From a virus: a DNA stretch of 37,133 nucleotides. The stretch's first letter is position 1. The number at the start of each line of letters is the position of its first letter. Under the pieces are notes generated by a model. That model was not told where the DNA came from. It ran no database searches and saw only the letters and a list, made by a program, of their open reading frames with translations. Where the stretch lies: IMG/VR virus record IMGVR_UViG_3300027659_000094, positions 1-37,133 of that record; one strand, written 5' to 3'. The position numbers were made by a program, and so were the translations under genes. Shown piece by piece: positions 1 to 6,787 of the stretch.

Positions 1-696
1 ACCAACACTGCTGGCACTATCACATCGTCTGTAAGCGCCAACACGACCAGCGGGTTCAGTGTGGTGACGTACACGGGTACGGGAACAAACGGCGCAACTG
101 TAGGCCACGGGCTTAACGTGACTCCGGGGTTGTATATCGTCAAGCGCCGAAATTCCACGGGGAACTGGGTGGTTGTGCCCGGTAATTCCACGTTGTTTGG
201 TGGCTCTTTTTACTTGCAACTGAACACCACATCTGCGCTAATTTCAAACAGCGATGTGTTTACTTCGTATCCGGGGTCAACTGTTTTTTACCTAAGTACC
301 AATGCCGATGTAAACGCATCAGGCGGGACGTATGTCGCCTACTGCTTTGCTCCCATCGCTGGCTTCAGCGCATTTGGCAGCTACACAGGCAACGGAAGTA
401 CGGATGGGCCGTTCATCTACACGGGGTTCAGGCCACGGTGGATCATGTGCAAATCAACAACCGAGGTAGGCAGTTGGACAATGATTGACACATCACGCAT
501 TGGCTACAACGCAAACAATTACACGTTGTACGCTGATTTGACAAATACTGACCAGGGGTACTTGACGGCAGATATTGTTTCTAACGGATTCAAAATTCGT
601 GTGACAGGAACCGGAACAAGTTTTAACACATCTGGTCAATCATATATCTACGCTTGCTTTGCCGAAAACCCATTTAAAAACGCTCTTGCGAGGTAA
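1..696 (+). CDS. Tail / receptor-binding-type protein, 5'-truncated (DUF7483-like)
   Basis: The reading frame is open from base 1, so the gene starts left of the window; 231 residues and the stop are present. The visible part is rich in Gly, Thr, Ser and aromatic residues. Two similar modules are seen, one beginning YTGTGTNGATVGHGL and one beginning YTGNGSTDGPFIYTGFRP, each followed by an I[VM]x(K/C)xx strand. This pattern matches what I recall of the DUF7483 domain found at the ends of phage tail and fibre proteins. The protein is probably an exposed virion component that contacts the host surface (inference). It lies just upstream of a tail-assembly-like gene and the lysis cassette. The family name is from memory; the structural assignment is firmer than the receptor-binding role. 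Confidence 0.65.
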   Translation, partial: TNTAGTITSSVSANTTSGFSVVTYTGTGTNGATVGHGLNVTPGLYIVKRRNSTGNWVVVPGNSTLFGGSFYLQLNTTSALISNSDVFTSYPGSTVFYLSTNADVNASGGTYVAYCFAPIAGFSAFGSYTGNGSTDGPFIYTGFRPRWIMCKSTTEVGSWTMIDTSRIGYNANNYTLYADLTNTDQGYLTADIVSNGFKIRVTGTGTSFNTSGQSYIYACFAENPFKNALAR

Positions 697-699
697 CCC

Positions 700-1233
700 A
701 TGTTTGCAATTGTTCAAAACGACACCATCGTCCAGCTTGTGCCAGAGGGCACAGCCTTTGAGTTGGACGGGGTTCAGTACCCTGCCAACTGGTGCAACCT
801 GTCCACCCCCGAGGACAAGGCTGCTATTGGCATGGTTGATGTGATCTACGGTCAAGCACCGTCTGACACCTATTACTGGGTGACGCAAGAAGCGCCAGTG
901 CTGGTTGACGGTCAGGTGCTGGTCAACTACACCTCAACGCCCAAGGACTTGGACCAGACCAAGGCCACCTGCAAGTCGCAGATCAACAACACTGCCTACA
1001 CGCTGCTGTTCCCGACAGACTGGATGGTGGTTAAGGCCACAGAAACCAGCACCCCGATGGCCCCTGCATGGAACACATGGAGACAAAGCGTGAGGACCAG
1101 AGCAGACACTTTCCGGGCAGAGGTGGAAACCGCCCCGAGTATGGTCGAGGTTGAGTTCGTAATGAACAACATGGCATGGCCCCACGATCCCAATTACATT
1201 GAACCCGTACAGTCAACAGAGGTGCAACCATGA
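700..1233 (+). CDS. Tail fibre assembly / chaperone-like protein
   Basis: This 177-residue protein starts 3 bases after the preceding tail gene, with GAGG upstream of the ATG. The N-terminus (MFAIVQNDTIVQLVPEGTAF) resembles the short beta-rich start of many phage tail-fibre assembly proteins. The C-terminal half, from about residue 85, is helical and contains YTLLFPTDWMVVKATE followed by a W-R-x-x-V-R segment. That resembles the C-terminal region of tail assembly chaperones related to DUF4376, which place a Q..R..L.xTDW-type segment before a final helix. Position directly after a putative receptor-binding protein supports a folding or assembly role (inference). It could instead be a minor structural protein. 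The last codons overlap the next gene by 4 bases (ATGA). Confidence 0.5.
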   Translation: MFAIVQNDTIVQLVPEGTAFELDGVQYPANWCNLSTPEDKAAIGMVDVIYGQAPSDTYYWVTQEAPVLVDGQVLVNYTSTPKDLDQTKATCKSQINNTAYTLLFPTDWMVVKATETSTPMAPAWNTWRQSVRTRADTFRAEVETAPSMVEVEFVMNNMAWPHDPNYIEPVQSTEVQP

Positions 1234-1832
1234 GAATGATCGCTCCAATCATTGCAGTACTGTCCCTGACAGGCTGTGCTACTGCTGAATACGCAGCCTA
1301 TGCTGATGCCCACAAAGCACAAGCAGCGGCTCAGACAGCACGTTACCAAGCTCTGGCAGACATTGCCAAGCAGGGTGATACCACGGCCAAAGTCGCTGCG
1401 GTCATGTCCTTGCAAATGGGTGGCGGTCAGCAGAACACGCAGATCAATGCTCCCAAGAACTGGGCAGATTACGCTTTGCAGTGGACGGGTCTTCTCCTGC
1501 CTACGTTCGGGCAAATCTACACGATCAACAAGCAGACCACTCTGGGCATGCGCCAGTCTGACAACGCCACCGCAGTGGCCGTCAGCACCAACTCTGCTTT
1601 TGTGGGAATTGCAAGCCAGATTCAGGCTCCAGCAGCCAATGTCACTACAATTGGTGGCAACGGCGTGATTGGCGCGGGAAGCTATTCGATTGGAGCGAAC
1701 AGTGGTCAAAACTCTGGCAACTCTGGTCGCTTGGCTGGTGCTTCTATTACTGACAATACGGCTGTACCAACTGTGGTGACAAGCACCAACACCACCACCA
1801 CCACAACAACAACTACCCCGGCAGTACCATGA
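1230..1832 (+). CDS. Predicted lipoprotein with Thr-rich tail (possible spanin component)
   Basis: This 200-residue protein begins with a short hydrophobic signal sequence ending in the lipobox LTGC at residues 13-16, so Cys16 would be lipidated after signal peptidase II cleavage. The following 40 residues are Ala/Gln-rich and probably helical. The middle contains the hydrophobic segment WTGLLLPTFGQIY, and the C-terminus is Ser/Thr/Asn-rich with nine consecutive Thr near residues 188-196. It overlaps the previous gene by ATGA and the next gene by ATGA, so it belongs to the lysis and membrane cassette. An outer-membrane spanin (Rz1-like) role is possible, but 200 residues is long for Rz1 and Pro richness is absent. 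No enzymatic motif is visible. Confidence 0.65.
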   Translation: MRMIAPIIAVLSLTGCATAEYAAYADAHKAQAAAQTARYQALADIAKQGDTTAKVAAVMSLQMGGGQQNTQINAPKNWADYALQWTGLLLPTFGQIYTINKQTTLGMRQSDNATAVAVSTNSAFVGIASQIQAPAANVTTIGGNGVIGAGSYSIGANSGQNSGNSGRLAGASITDNTAVPTVVTSTNTTTTTTTTTPAVP

Positions 1833-2029
1833 ACCAAATTGACGCAACAGATGCAAAGTTGAGCACGCATGAGGCAGTGTGCGCGGAGCGTTACGCCAGC
1901 ATTCAAAAGTCTTTTGAATCGGGTAGCAAGCGCATGAGCCGGATTGAGTACATCCTCTACGCGCTGATTGCTGTCACGCTGCTTGGCCCCGGCTTTGCAG
2001 CAGAGCTTTTGAAGAAGGTATTGTTGTGA
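1829..2029 (+). CDS. Small membrane protein with soluble N-terminal helix (holin-like or XhlA-like)
   Basis: This 66-residue protein overlaps the lipoprotein gene by ATGA. Residues 1-37 are charged and probably helical (MNQIDATDAKLSTHEAVCAE). Residues 40-60 form one hydrophobic segment (IEYILYALIAVTLLGPGFAA), and the end is a short basic tail with KK. A soluble helix followed by one membrane segment resembles the XhlA/hemolysin-type phage membrane proteins that act alongside holins, but the similarity is architectural only. Its place in the lysis region suggests it helps hole formation or its timing (inference). Confidence 0.6.
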   Translation: MNQIDATDAKLSTHEAVCAERYASIQKSFESGSKRMSRIEYILYALIAVTLLGPGFAAELLKKVLL

Positions 2030-2124
2030 AGGACTGGGCTGTTGCATTCACTGCAGCGGCCCTTCTTTGTGGGTTTGTTGTTTGGTGTACAAGCATAATC
2101 GTGCCATTTGTATGGGGGCTGTAA
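2026..2124 (+). CDS. 32-residue single-span membrane microprotein (GTG start)
   Basis: A GTG codon overlaps the TGA of the previous gene (GTGA) and opens a 32-codon frame ending in TAA, one base before the next start. The peptide begins MKDWAVAFTAAALLCGFVVW and is almost entirely one hydrophobic helix with two Cys and two Trp near its ends. The same stop-start coupling is used at nearly every junction in this cassette, and the frame exactly fills the space between two genes, which supports a real gene. Its function is unknown; it may be an antiholin-like or accessory lysis peptide (inference). It has no independent Shine-Dalgarno stronger than GAAGAAGG upstream. Confidence 0.5.
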   Translation: MKDWAVAFTAAALLCGFVVWCTSIIVPFVWGL

Positions 2125-2125
2125 A

Positions 2126-2575
2126 ATGCTTGCAGAACTTGCGGCTGCGAACGCGGCCTTCGCTGTCATAAAGGGTGCGCTGGCCAACGGTAAAGACTTG
2201 TCCGACCTTGGCTCTAGGGTCTTTGACTATTTCGACAACAAGGCCAAGATTCAGGCAAAGGTCACAGAGAAGGGCAACCGTTCTGACATTGAAGAATTCT
2301 TTGCTCTCGAAAAACTTAATGCTCAAGAGGTCGAACTACGTGAAAGAATGATTTACGCTGGTAGACCGGGCATGTGGCAAGATTGGCAGAAGTTCCAAGC
2401 CGTCGCTGCTCGTAGACGCAGGGAAGCAAAAGAGGCTGAAATCAAAGCCATCAGGGTTCGTAAAGCCAAGACAGAGCAATTAATTGAATATATTGCAATC
2501 GGTATATCCACAGTTATTTTGACTGTCATGTTAATTTACGGCATTATTATTTACATGATGTATATACGGAAATGA
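2126..2575 (+). CDS. Tail-anchored coiled-coil membrane protein in lysis cassette
   Basis: The likely start is the ATG at 2126, one base after the preceding stop and downstream of GGGGG, giving 149 residues. A longer frame would need a TTG at 2108 inside the microprotein gene. The N-terminus (MLAELAAANAAFAVIKGALA) is an Ala-rich helix. A highly charged helical stretch rich in Lys, Arg and Glu spans about residues 45-115. One long hydrophobic segment (about 120-143) lies near the C-terminus, followed by RK. The N-terminal pattern resembles a conserved but uncharacterised phage family that I recall from other aquatic phages. The gene overlaps the next one by ATGA. A lysis role is inferred from context only. 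Confidence 0.6.
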   Translation: MLAELAAANAAFAVIKGALANGKDLSDLGSRVFDYFDNKAKIQAKVTEKGNRSDIEEFFALEKLNAQEVELRERMIYAGRPGMWQDWQKFQAVAARRRREAKEAEIKAIRVRKAKTEQLIEYIAIGISTVILTVMLIYGIIIYMMYIRK

Positions 2576-3189
2576 GCGACGATAAGCTAAACGCCAACTC
2601 CGCCCTCGACAAAGTGCTTGGGTATGTGGACTCGCCGTTCAAGCTGTTTGCCATCCTCATCATGGGCGTTGTGGCGTTCTCAGGGTACTTCCTTTGGCAG
2701 AATCAGACTTTTATGATGGACGCTTACAAAGAGTCCAAGAAGCTGCCGGAGATCAACACCAACCGAGCTGATGACGCAAGCTCAATGCTGCTGAAGAAGA
2801 CGGGGGCCACGGTAGTGGCGGTGTTCAGAGTAAACCCACTGTTCAACAGCAGAGTGTTGTATAAAGCCTACACTAAGGACGGACGCGACAAAACAATCGA
2901 AGACATTGACGTGGGGCTTTTCAGCCAGAACACAGCCAACAACAGCGATGTAGTCAAGCTGATGACCAACGAAATTCCTTGCGGAGACTACCGTTACGCG
3001 CAGTCTGAGGTGGGTTTGTGGTATCTTGAGAAGGGTGTAACGTACACTTGCCGGATCAGTGTCCCACCGGACTCACATCGTTTTGTTGGCCAGATCACAG
3101 TTGGTTGGGCAGAGCCGCCAAAAGACCTTGAGCAGACAAAATTCATGCTGGAGATCGCCAGCGCCATGTTGACAAAAAGGGGTAATTGA
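2572..3189 (+). CDS. Membrane-anchored periplasmic-facing protein (possible inner spanin or lysis regulator)
   Basis: This 205-residue protein has one hydrophobic segment at about residues 24-43 (KLFAILIMGVVAFSGYFLW). About 160 mainly soluble residues follow, containing two Cys in ETP-like spacing: C within EIPCGDYRYAQ and C within YTCRISVPPD. The domain ends in an amphipathic helix. An N-terminal anchor with a soluble C-terminal domain is the inner-membrane spanin layout, but the domain looks beta-rich and not like the usual coiled coil, so this is uncertain. It could instead be a holin regulator sensing the periplasm, as T4 RI does. It overlaps its upstream neighbour by ATGA and touches the holin start (TGATG). 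Confidence 0.55.
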   Translation: MSDDKLNANSALDKVLGYVDSPFKLFAILIMGVVAFSGYFLWQNQTFMMDAYKESKKLPEINTNRADDASSMLLKKTGATVVAVFRVNPLFNSRVLYKAYTKDGRDKTIEDIDVGLFSQNTANNSDVVKLMTNEIPCGDYRYAQSEVGLWYLEKGVTYTCRISVPPDSHRFVGQITVGWAEPPKDLEQTKFMLEIASAMLTKRGN

Positions 3190-3692
3190 TGCTTTCACTG
3201 TTCTCAACTCTTGGGGGTCTGCTGATTTCTGGTCTTCCTAAACTGCTGGAATACTTCCAGAACAAAGCTGACCAAGCTCACGAACTAAAACTGGCTGGGT
3301 TGCAAAACGAGCGTGAACTGGCCATGGCCGCTCAGGGCTTCGCCGCCCAGTTGAAGGTCGAAGAGGTCCGCACCGACCAAGTAGCGATGGAGACCGATGC
3401 CCGGATGACTGAGGCAGCTCTTGAGCATGACGCCAAGGTGCTGGAAAAAGCCTCTACATGGGTGTCTAACTACGTTGGTACTGTGCGCCCCACAGTCACT
3501 TACATCTTTGTGGCAGAGCTGGTTTGCATCAACGCTTTTATGGCTTGGTACCTGTACCAGCAACCGGGTTTGATTACCAGCATTGACGACATCATCCGCT
3601 ATTCAGACCTGATCTTTAGTGCTGATGAAATGGCCATGTTGGGCGGCATCATTGGGTTTTGGTTCGGTTCTCGTCAGTGGAGCAAAAAGTGA
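3189..3692 (+). CDS. Holin, three-transmembrane (GTA holin-like)
   Basis: The ATG at 3189 overlaps the previous TGA by one base and follows AAGGGG, giving 167 residues. An N-terminal amphipathic or hydrophobic segment (MLSLFSTLGGLLISGLPKLL) is followed by a long charged helix (about 22-90) rich in Glu, Ala and Lys. Two hydrophobic spans follow, around residues 102-123 (TYIFVAELVCINAFMAWYLY) and 147-162 (EMAMLGGIIGFWFGSRQW). The long helix between membrane segments and the GxxxGFWFGSR ending fit the holin family I recall as GTA_holin_3TM (PF11351). It would form inner-membrane holes releasing the lysozyme encoded next. The last codons overlap the endolysin gene by GTGA, so the two are translationally coupled. 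Confidence 0.75.
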   Translation: MLSLFSTLGGLLISGLPKLLEYFQNKADQAHELKLAGLQNERELAMAAQGFAAQLKVEEVRTDQVAMETDARMTEAALEHDAKVLEKASTWVSNYVGTVRPTVTYIFVAELVCINAFMAWYLYQQPGLITSIDDIIRYSDLIFSADEMAMLGGIIGFWFGSRQWSKK

Positions 3693-4204
3693 AACTGAGC
3701 AAGGCAGGTGAAAACCTGATGCACCGGTACGAGGGCTTTCGCTCTCGCCCCTACCTTTGCCCAGCGCACATCTGGACGATTGGCTACGGCCATGTCCTGT
3801 ACCAAGAGCAGATCAGGCTCCCGATGGTTCGGCCACCCGGCAAGACCAAAGACGACATCCCGATGATTCGCAGCGAATACCCACTGAAACCGGAGGACAA
3901 CCGTGTCTGGACTAAAACGGAGATCGACGAACTATTCCGAGTTGATGTCGGAACTTTTGAACGGGGTGTTCTTCGTCTTGTTCCCAGTGTGGTTGGGCGT
4001 CAAGGCAGCTTTGACGCTTTGGTCTCTATAAGTTTCAACTTCGGACTGGGCAATCTGCAAAAGTCAACCATCCGCATGAAGGCAAACCGAAGCGACTGGG
4101 ATGGTGCAGCCGAGGCTTTCAGGGCTTGGACCAAGGGCGGCGGCAAGGTTCTCCCCGGGCTGGTCAAACGCCGAGAAGCTGAAATCGCACTGTTTTTGTC
4201 CTGA
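3689..4204 (+). CDS. Endolysin, GH24 (T4-type) lysozyme with Cys at the catalytic Asp position
   Basis: The preferred start is the GTG at 3689, which overlaps the holin stop (GTGA) and has GGAG six bases upstream, giving 171 residues. It hydrolyses the glycan strand of peptidoglycan. The catalytic Glu is E15 in RYEGFR, and the WTIGYGH signature contains T30. The position nine residues after the Glu, where T4 lysozyme has Asp20, is C24, so the triad reads Glu-Cys-Thr. Phage P1 Lyz also uses Cys here, but P1 carries a SAR signal-anchor and this protein has none: the N-terminus is charged (MKLSKAGENLM). A longer loop (about residues 37-70) separates the triad from the C-terminal lobe. Export therefore probably needs the upstream holin. 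Confidence 0.88.
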   Translation: MKLSKAGENLMHRYEGFRSRPYLCPAHIWTIGYGHVLYQEQIRLPMVRPPGKTKDDIPMIRSEYPLKPEDNRVWTKTEIDELFRVDVGTFERGVLRLVPSVVGRQGSFDALVSISFNFGLGNLQKSTIRMKANRSDWDGAAEAFRAWTKGGGKVLPGLVKRREAEIALFLS

Positions 4205-4207
4205 CTG

Positions 4208-4223
4208 GGTACAATCAAGGCTA
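4208..4223 (+). promoter_or_regulatory. GGTACAAT..GGCTA element, copy 1
   Basis: The sequence GGTACAATCAAGGCTA lies in the 33-base gap before the 849-residue tail gene. A near copy (12006-12020) lies in the gap before the giant ejection-protein gene. TACAAT fits a sigma70 -10 hexamer at 5 of 6 positions, but no convincing -35 lies 16-18 bases upstream. It could be a phage late promoter core or a regulator site. Only two copies were found by eye. Confidence 0.35.
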
Positions 4224-4237
4224 GTGAGGAAATTACC

Positions 4238-6787
4238 ATGGCCGTTATCCCGATCAAGTCTTTTGGTGGCATTTCGCCCAAGACGCCGCCGCGCTATTTG
4301 CCGGACTCTGGTGCTCAAACCGCGCTTAACGCTTCGGTGTTCAACGGTTCTTTGCAGCCGCTGTCAAACGTAGGTGCTGCTGTACACACGCTGACCAAGA
4401 CAGGTGTTCCTCAGACTATCTACCGGTTTGGCCAAGACTCAGTGTCTGACTCGCAGTACTGGTTTCACTGGACTTCTGACGTTGACGTGTGCCGCAGCCA
4501 AGTATCTGGTGATACCTCCGAGTGGACGTTTTACACGGGTGACGGTGCTCCCAAGGCCACGTACGCACAGATCGCGCTGGCAGGCGCTAATTACCCGTTC
4601 ACGTCGCGTCTTCTAGGCCAAGCCGCTCCCACACAAGCGTTGACTGTCAGCCCTTCGACGTTTACGCCTACGACTTCTGCTGCCGAAGTAATCTTGACGG
4701 CCACAATGATCGGGCTGTTGACTACAACATATGGCGTTCAATTTAGCATCGTAGGCACTGCCGACGGCGACTACACAACTGTTACCCTGACCAACCCAAT
4801 TACTGCCAGCTCTGTTGCCTCTGCGATGAACGCTGCTACAGGTATTGCGGCTGTGGTTCAAGATACTGGAGTCAAAGTTACCAGCGACGCAACTGGTGAT
4901 ACCGCTAAGCTCTATGTGCGGTTCCGCACAGGTACTACGCCAAACACAAGCGGCACGTTCACCTACTCTGGCCTTGACGTGCAAGGTACTGGCACTGCTA
5001 CCACATCGCCTCTTATAATCATAAACGATTCTGAAATTGGCTCTATTATTTCTGGCGACGTCATTGCGTTAGGTGGTAGTGGCGTTTTATACGTTAATGA
5101 GTCTACAACAGGGACATTAACAGCCACTGGTTTAGCCACGTTTTTAACCGATCGCATGTCTGGACAACTTGTTGCTACTGCGTATGGTTCCTGCGTAGTT
5201 GTTACACCCGGCTCTGCGGCAAGTGGGGCTTCCGGTTCAATTGGATACAACAGATACAGGGGAGGTATAGAAGTAGCTGGCATATATTCTTTCGGTTCGG
5301 AATCACCAGCTCCGGGCAAAGTTTTTGTGACGCAAGCCAACGTCGACAGCGTAGAGAACCGATACTTGTCTGTACTTATTAACGGCGTTGAAAACTTTAT
5401 TGCTGTGCCTAACGTGTACACGGTAAACAACTTGGCCGTCATCAGTGGCTACGGTGGCAGTGTTGAAATTTTTGGTTCGATAGCCCCTTTTGCAATTGTG
5501 TCTACAACGGCTATCGGCACTTCTGCATCCATCCGCCTGCGCGGCGGGGATTACCCAACCACCATACAGTACTCCTCAATCAACGCGTCAGGCGTCACGG
5601 ACGTTGCAGCAATTCCTGAGACCCGCGTGTATACATTTACATGGGTCAACAAAGAAGCTGGCTTTGAGTTTGAGTCCGCGCCCGCTCCAGCATCAGATTC
5701 CGTAGATGTGCGCGTAGAGCAGACAGTGGCCATCTCGGGGCGTGGATCGGTCCCTACTGGATACTTGGCAACACACTGGCGGATATATCGTGCTGTAGCT
5801 GGCATATACCTGTTTGTGACTGAGCTGCCGCTCTCCCAAACCTCATTTACCGACGCCGTGAAAGCCGAAAGCCTTGGCGAAGAACTGCCGAGTCTGACAT
5901 GGCTTACACCACCTGACACGCTGCGTGGCTTAATCAACTTGCCTAACGGCATCATGGCTGGGTTCACTGGACGTGACGTCTACTTCTGCGACCCATACCA
6001 CCCGCACGCATGGCCTGTTGGGTACAACCAGACTATGGATTTCCCAGTGGTGGGCCTTGGCCGCATGGACACTACGCTTGCGGTTTTGACAACCGGAACA
6101 CCGTACTTCATCCAAGGCAGTCACCCAGACTCCATGGTGGTCGTTAAATCCGATCTGGAGCAGTCCTGTGCATCCAAGCGCAGCATTGTCAGCCACGGCG
6201 GCGCGGTTATCTACGCAAGTCCTGACGGCCTTGTCATGCTGAGCTCCGGCGGCTCTAGGGTGATTACGGATAAGTTTTTTACCCGGGCTCAATGGCAGTC
6301 GACATTCCGCCCTTCGTCAATTAACGCATATCACCACGACATGAAGTATGTGGCGTTCTATGACAACGGTACAACCACGGGCGGCTTTATCTTTGACATG
6401 ACGTCTGGTCAGTTTATTCTCCACACGATCTACGCTACCGCTGGCTATAACGATTTGCTGGCTGACAAACTGTACACGACATCCTCAAACCGCCAAGTAA
6501 AAATATGGCTTGATGGCGCGGCCATGTCGTATACATGGAAGTCCAAGAAGTTCACCATGCCGCAAGTCATGGGATTTAGTTGCGCTCAAGTTGAAGCCGA
6601 AGCCTACCCAGTGACAGCCAAGGTTTACGTCGATGGCACGCTGGTGCGCACTCAAACTGTTGCAAGCCGTGTGCCGTTCCGTTTGCCGGTGTCCCCGGGT
6701 CGTGACTGGGAGTTCCAGATCGAAGGCAACACCGAGGTGTTTGCTGTACTCGTAGCTCAGTCGATGGAGGAGCTGGCCAATGGCTAA
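4238..6787 (+). CDS. Tail nozzle-like virion protein
   Basis: This 849-residue protein begins after GAGGAAATTACC. The N-terminus (MAVIPIKSFGGISPKTPPRY) and length are similar to the nozzle or tail-tube B type proteins of short-tailed phages (T7 gp12 is about 790 residues). About residues 130-430 are Thr/Ser/Gly/Val-rich beta modules, probably surface insertions. The C-terminal third (from about 560) has propeller-like strands: a PNGIMAGFTGRDVYFCDPYH segment, then LTTGTPYFIQG, VIYASPDGLVML and YVAFYDNG. These features are typical of podoviral nozzle proteins, which form a six-bladed ring at the tail tip. It overlaps the fibre gene by 8 bases. The assignment rests on size, position and propeller pattern. 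Confidence 0.6.
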   Translation: MAVIPIKSFGGISPKTPPRYLPDSGAQTALNASVFNGSLQPLSNVGAAVHTLTKTGVPQTIYRFGQDSVSDSQYWFHWTSDVDVCRSQVSGDTSEWTFYTGDGAPKATYAQIALAGANYPFTSRLLGQAAPTQALTVSPSTFTPTTSAAEVILTATMIGLLTTTYGVQFSIVGTADGDYTTVTLTNPITASSVASAMNAATGIAAVVQDTGVKVTSDATGDTAKLYVRFRTGTTPNTSGTFTYSGLDVQGTGTATTSPLIIINDSEIGSIISGDVIALGGSGVLYVNESTTGTLTATGLATFLTDRMSGQLVATAYGSCVVVTPGSAASGASGSIGYNRYRGGIEVAGIYSFGSESPAPGKVFVTQANVDSVENRYLSVLINGVENFIAVPNVYTVNNLAVISGYGGSVEIFGSIAPFAIVSTTAIGTSASIRLRGGDYPTTIQYSSINASGVTDVAAIPETRVYTFTWVNKEAGFEFESAPAPASDSVDVRVEQTVAISGRGSVPTGYLATHWRIYRAVAGIYLFVTELPLSQTSFTDAVKAESLGEELPSLTWLTPPDTLRGLINLPNGIMAGFTGRDVYFCDPYHPHAWPVGYNQTMDFPVVGLGRMDTTLAVLTTGTPYFIQGSHPDSMVVVKSDLEQSCASKRSIVSHGGAVIYASPDGLVMLSSGGSRVITDKFFTRAQWQSTFRPSSINAYHHDMKYVAFYDNGTTTGGFIFDMTSGQFILHTIYATAGYNDLLADKLYTTSSNRQVKIWLDGAAMSYTWKSKKFTMPQVMGFSCAQVEAEAYPVTAKVYVDGTLVRTQTVASRVPFRLPVSPGRDWEFQIEGNTEVFAVLVAQSMEELANG

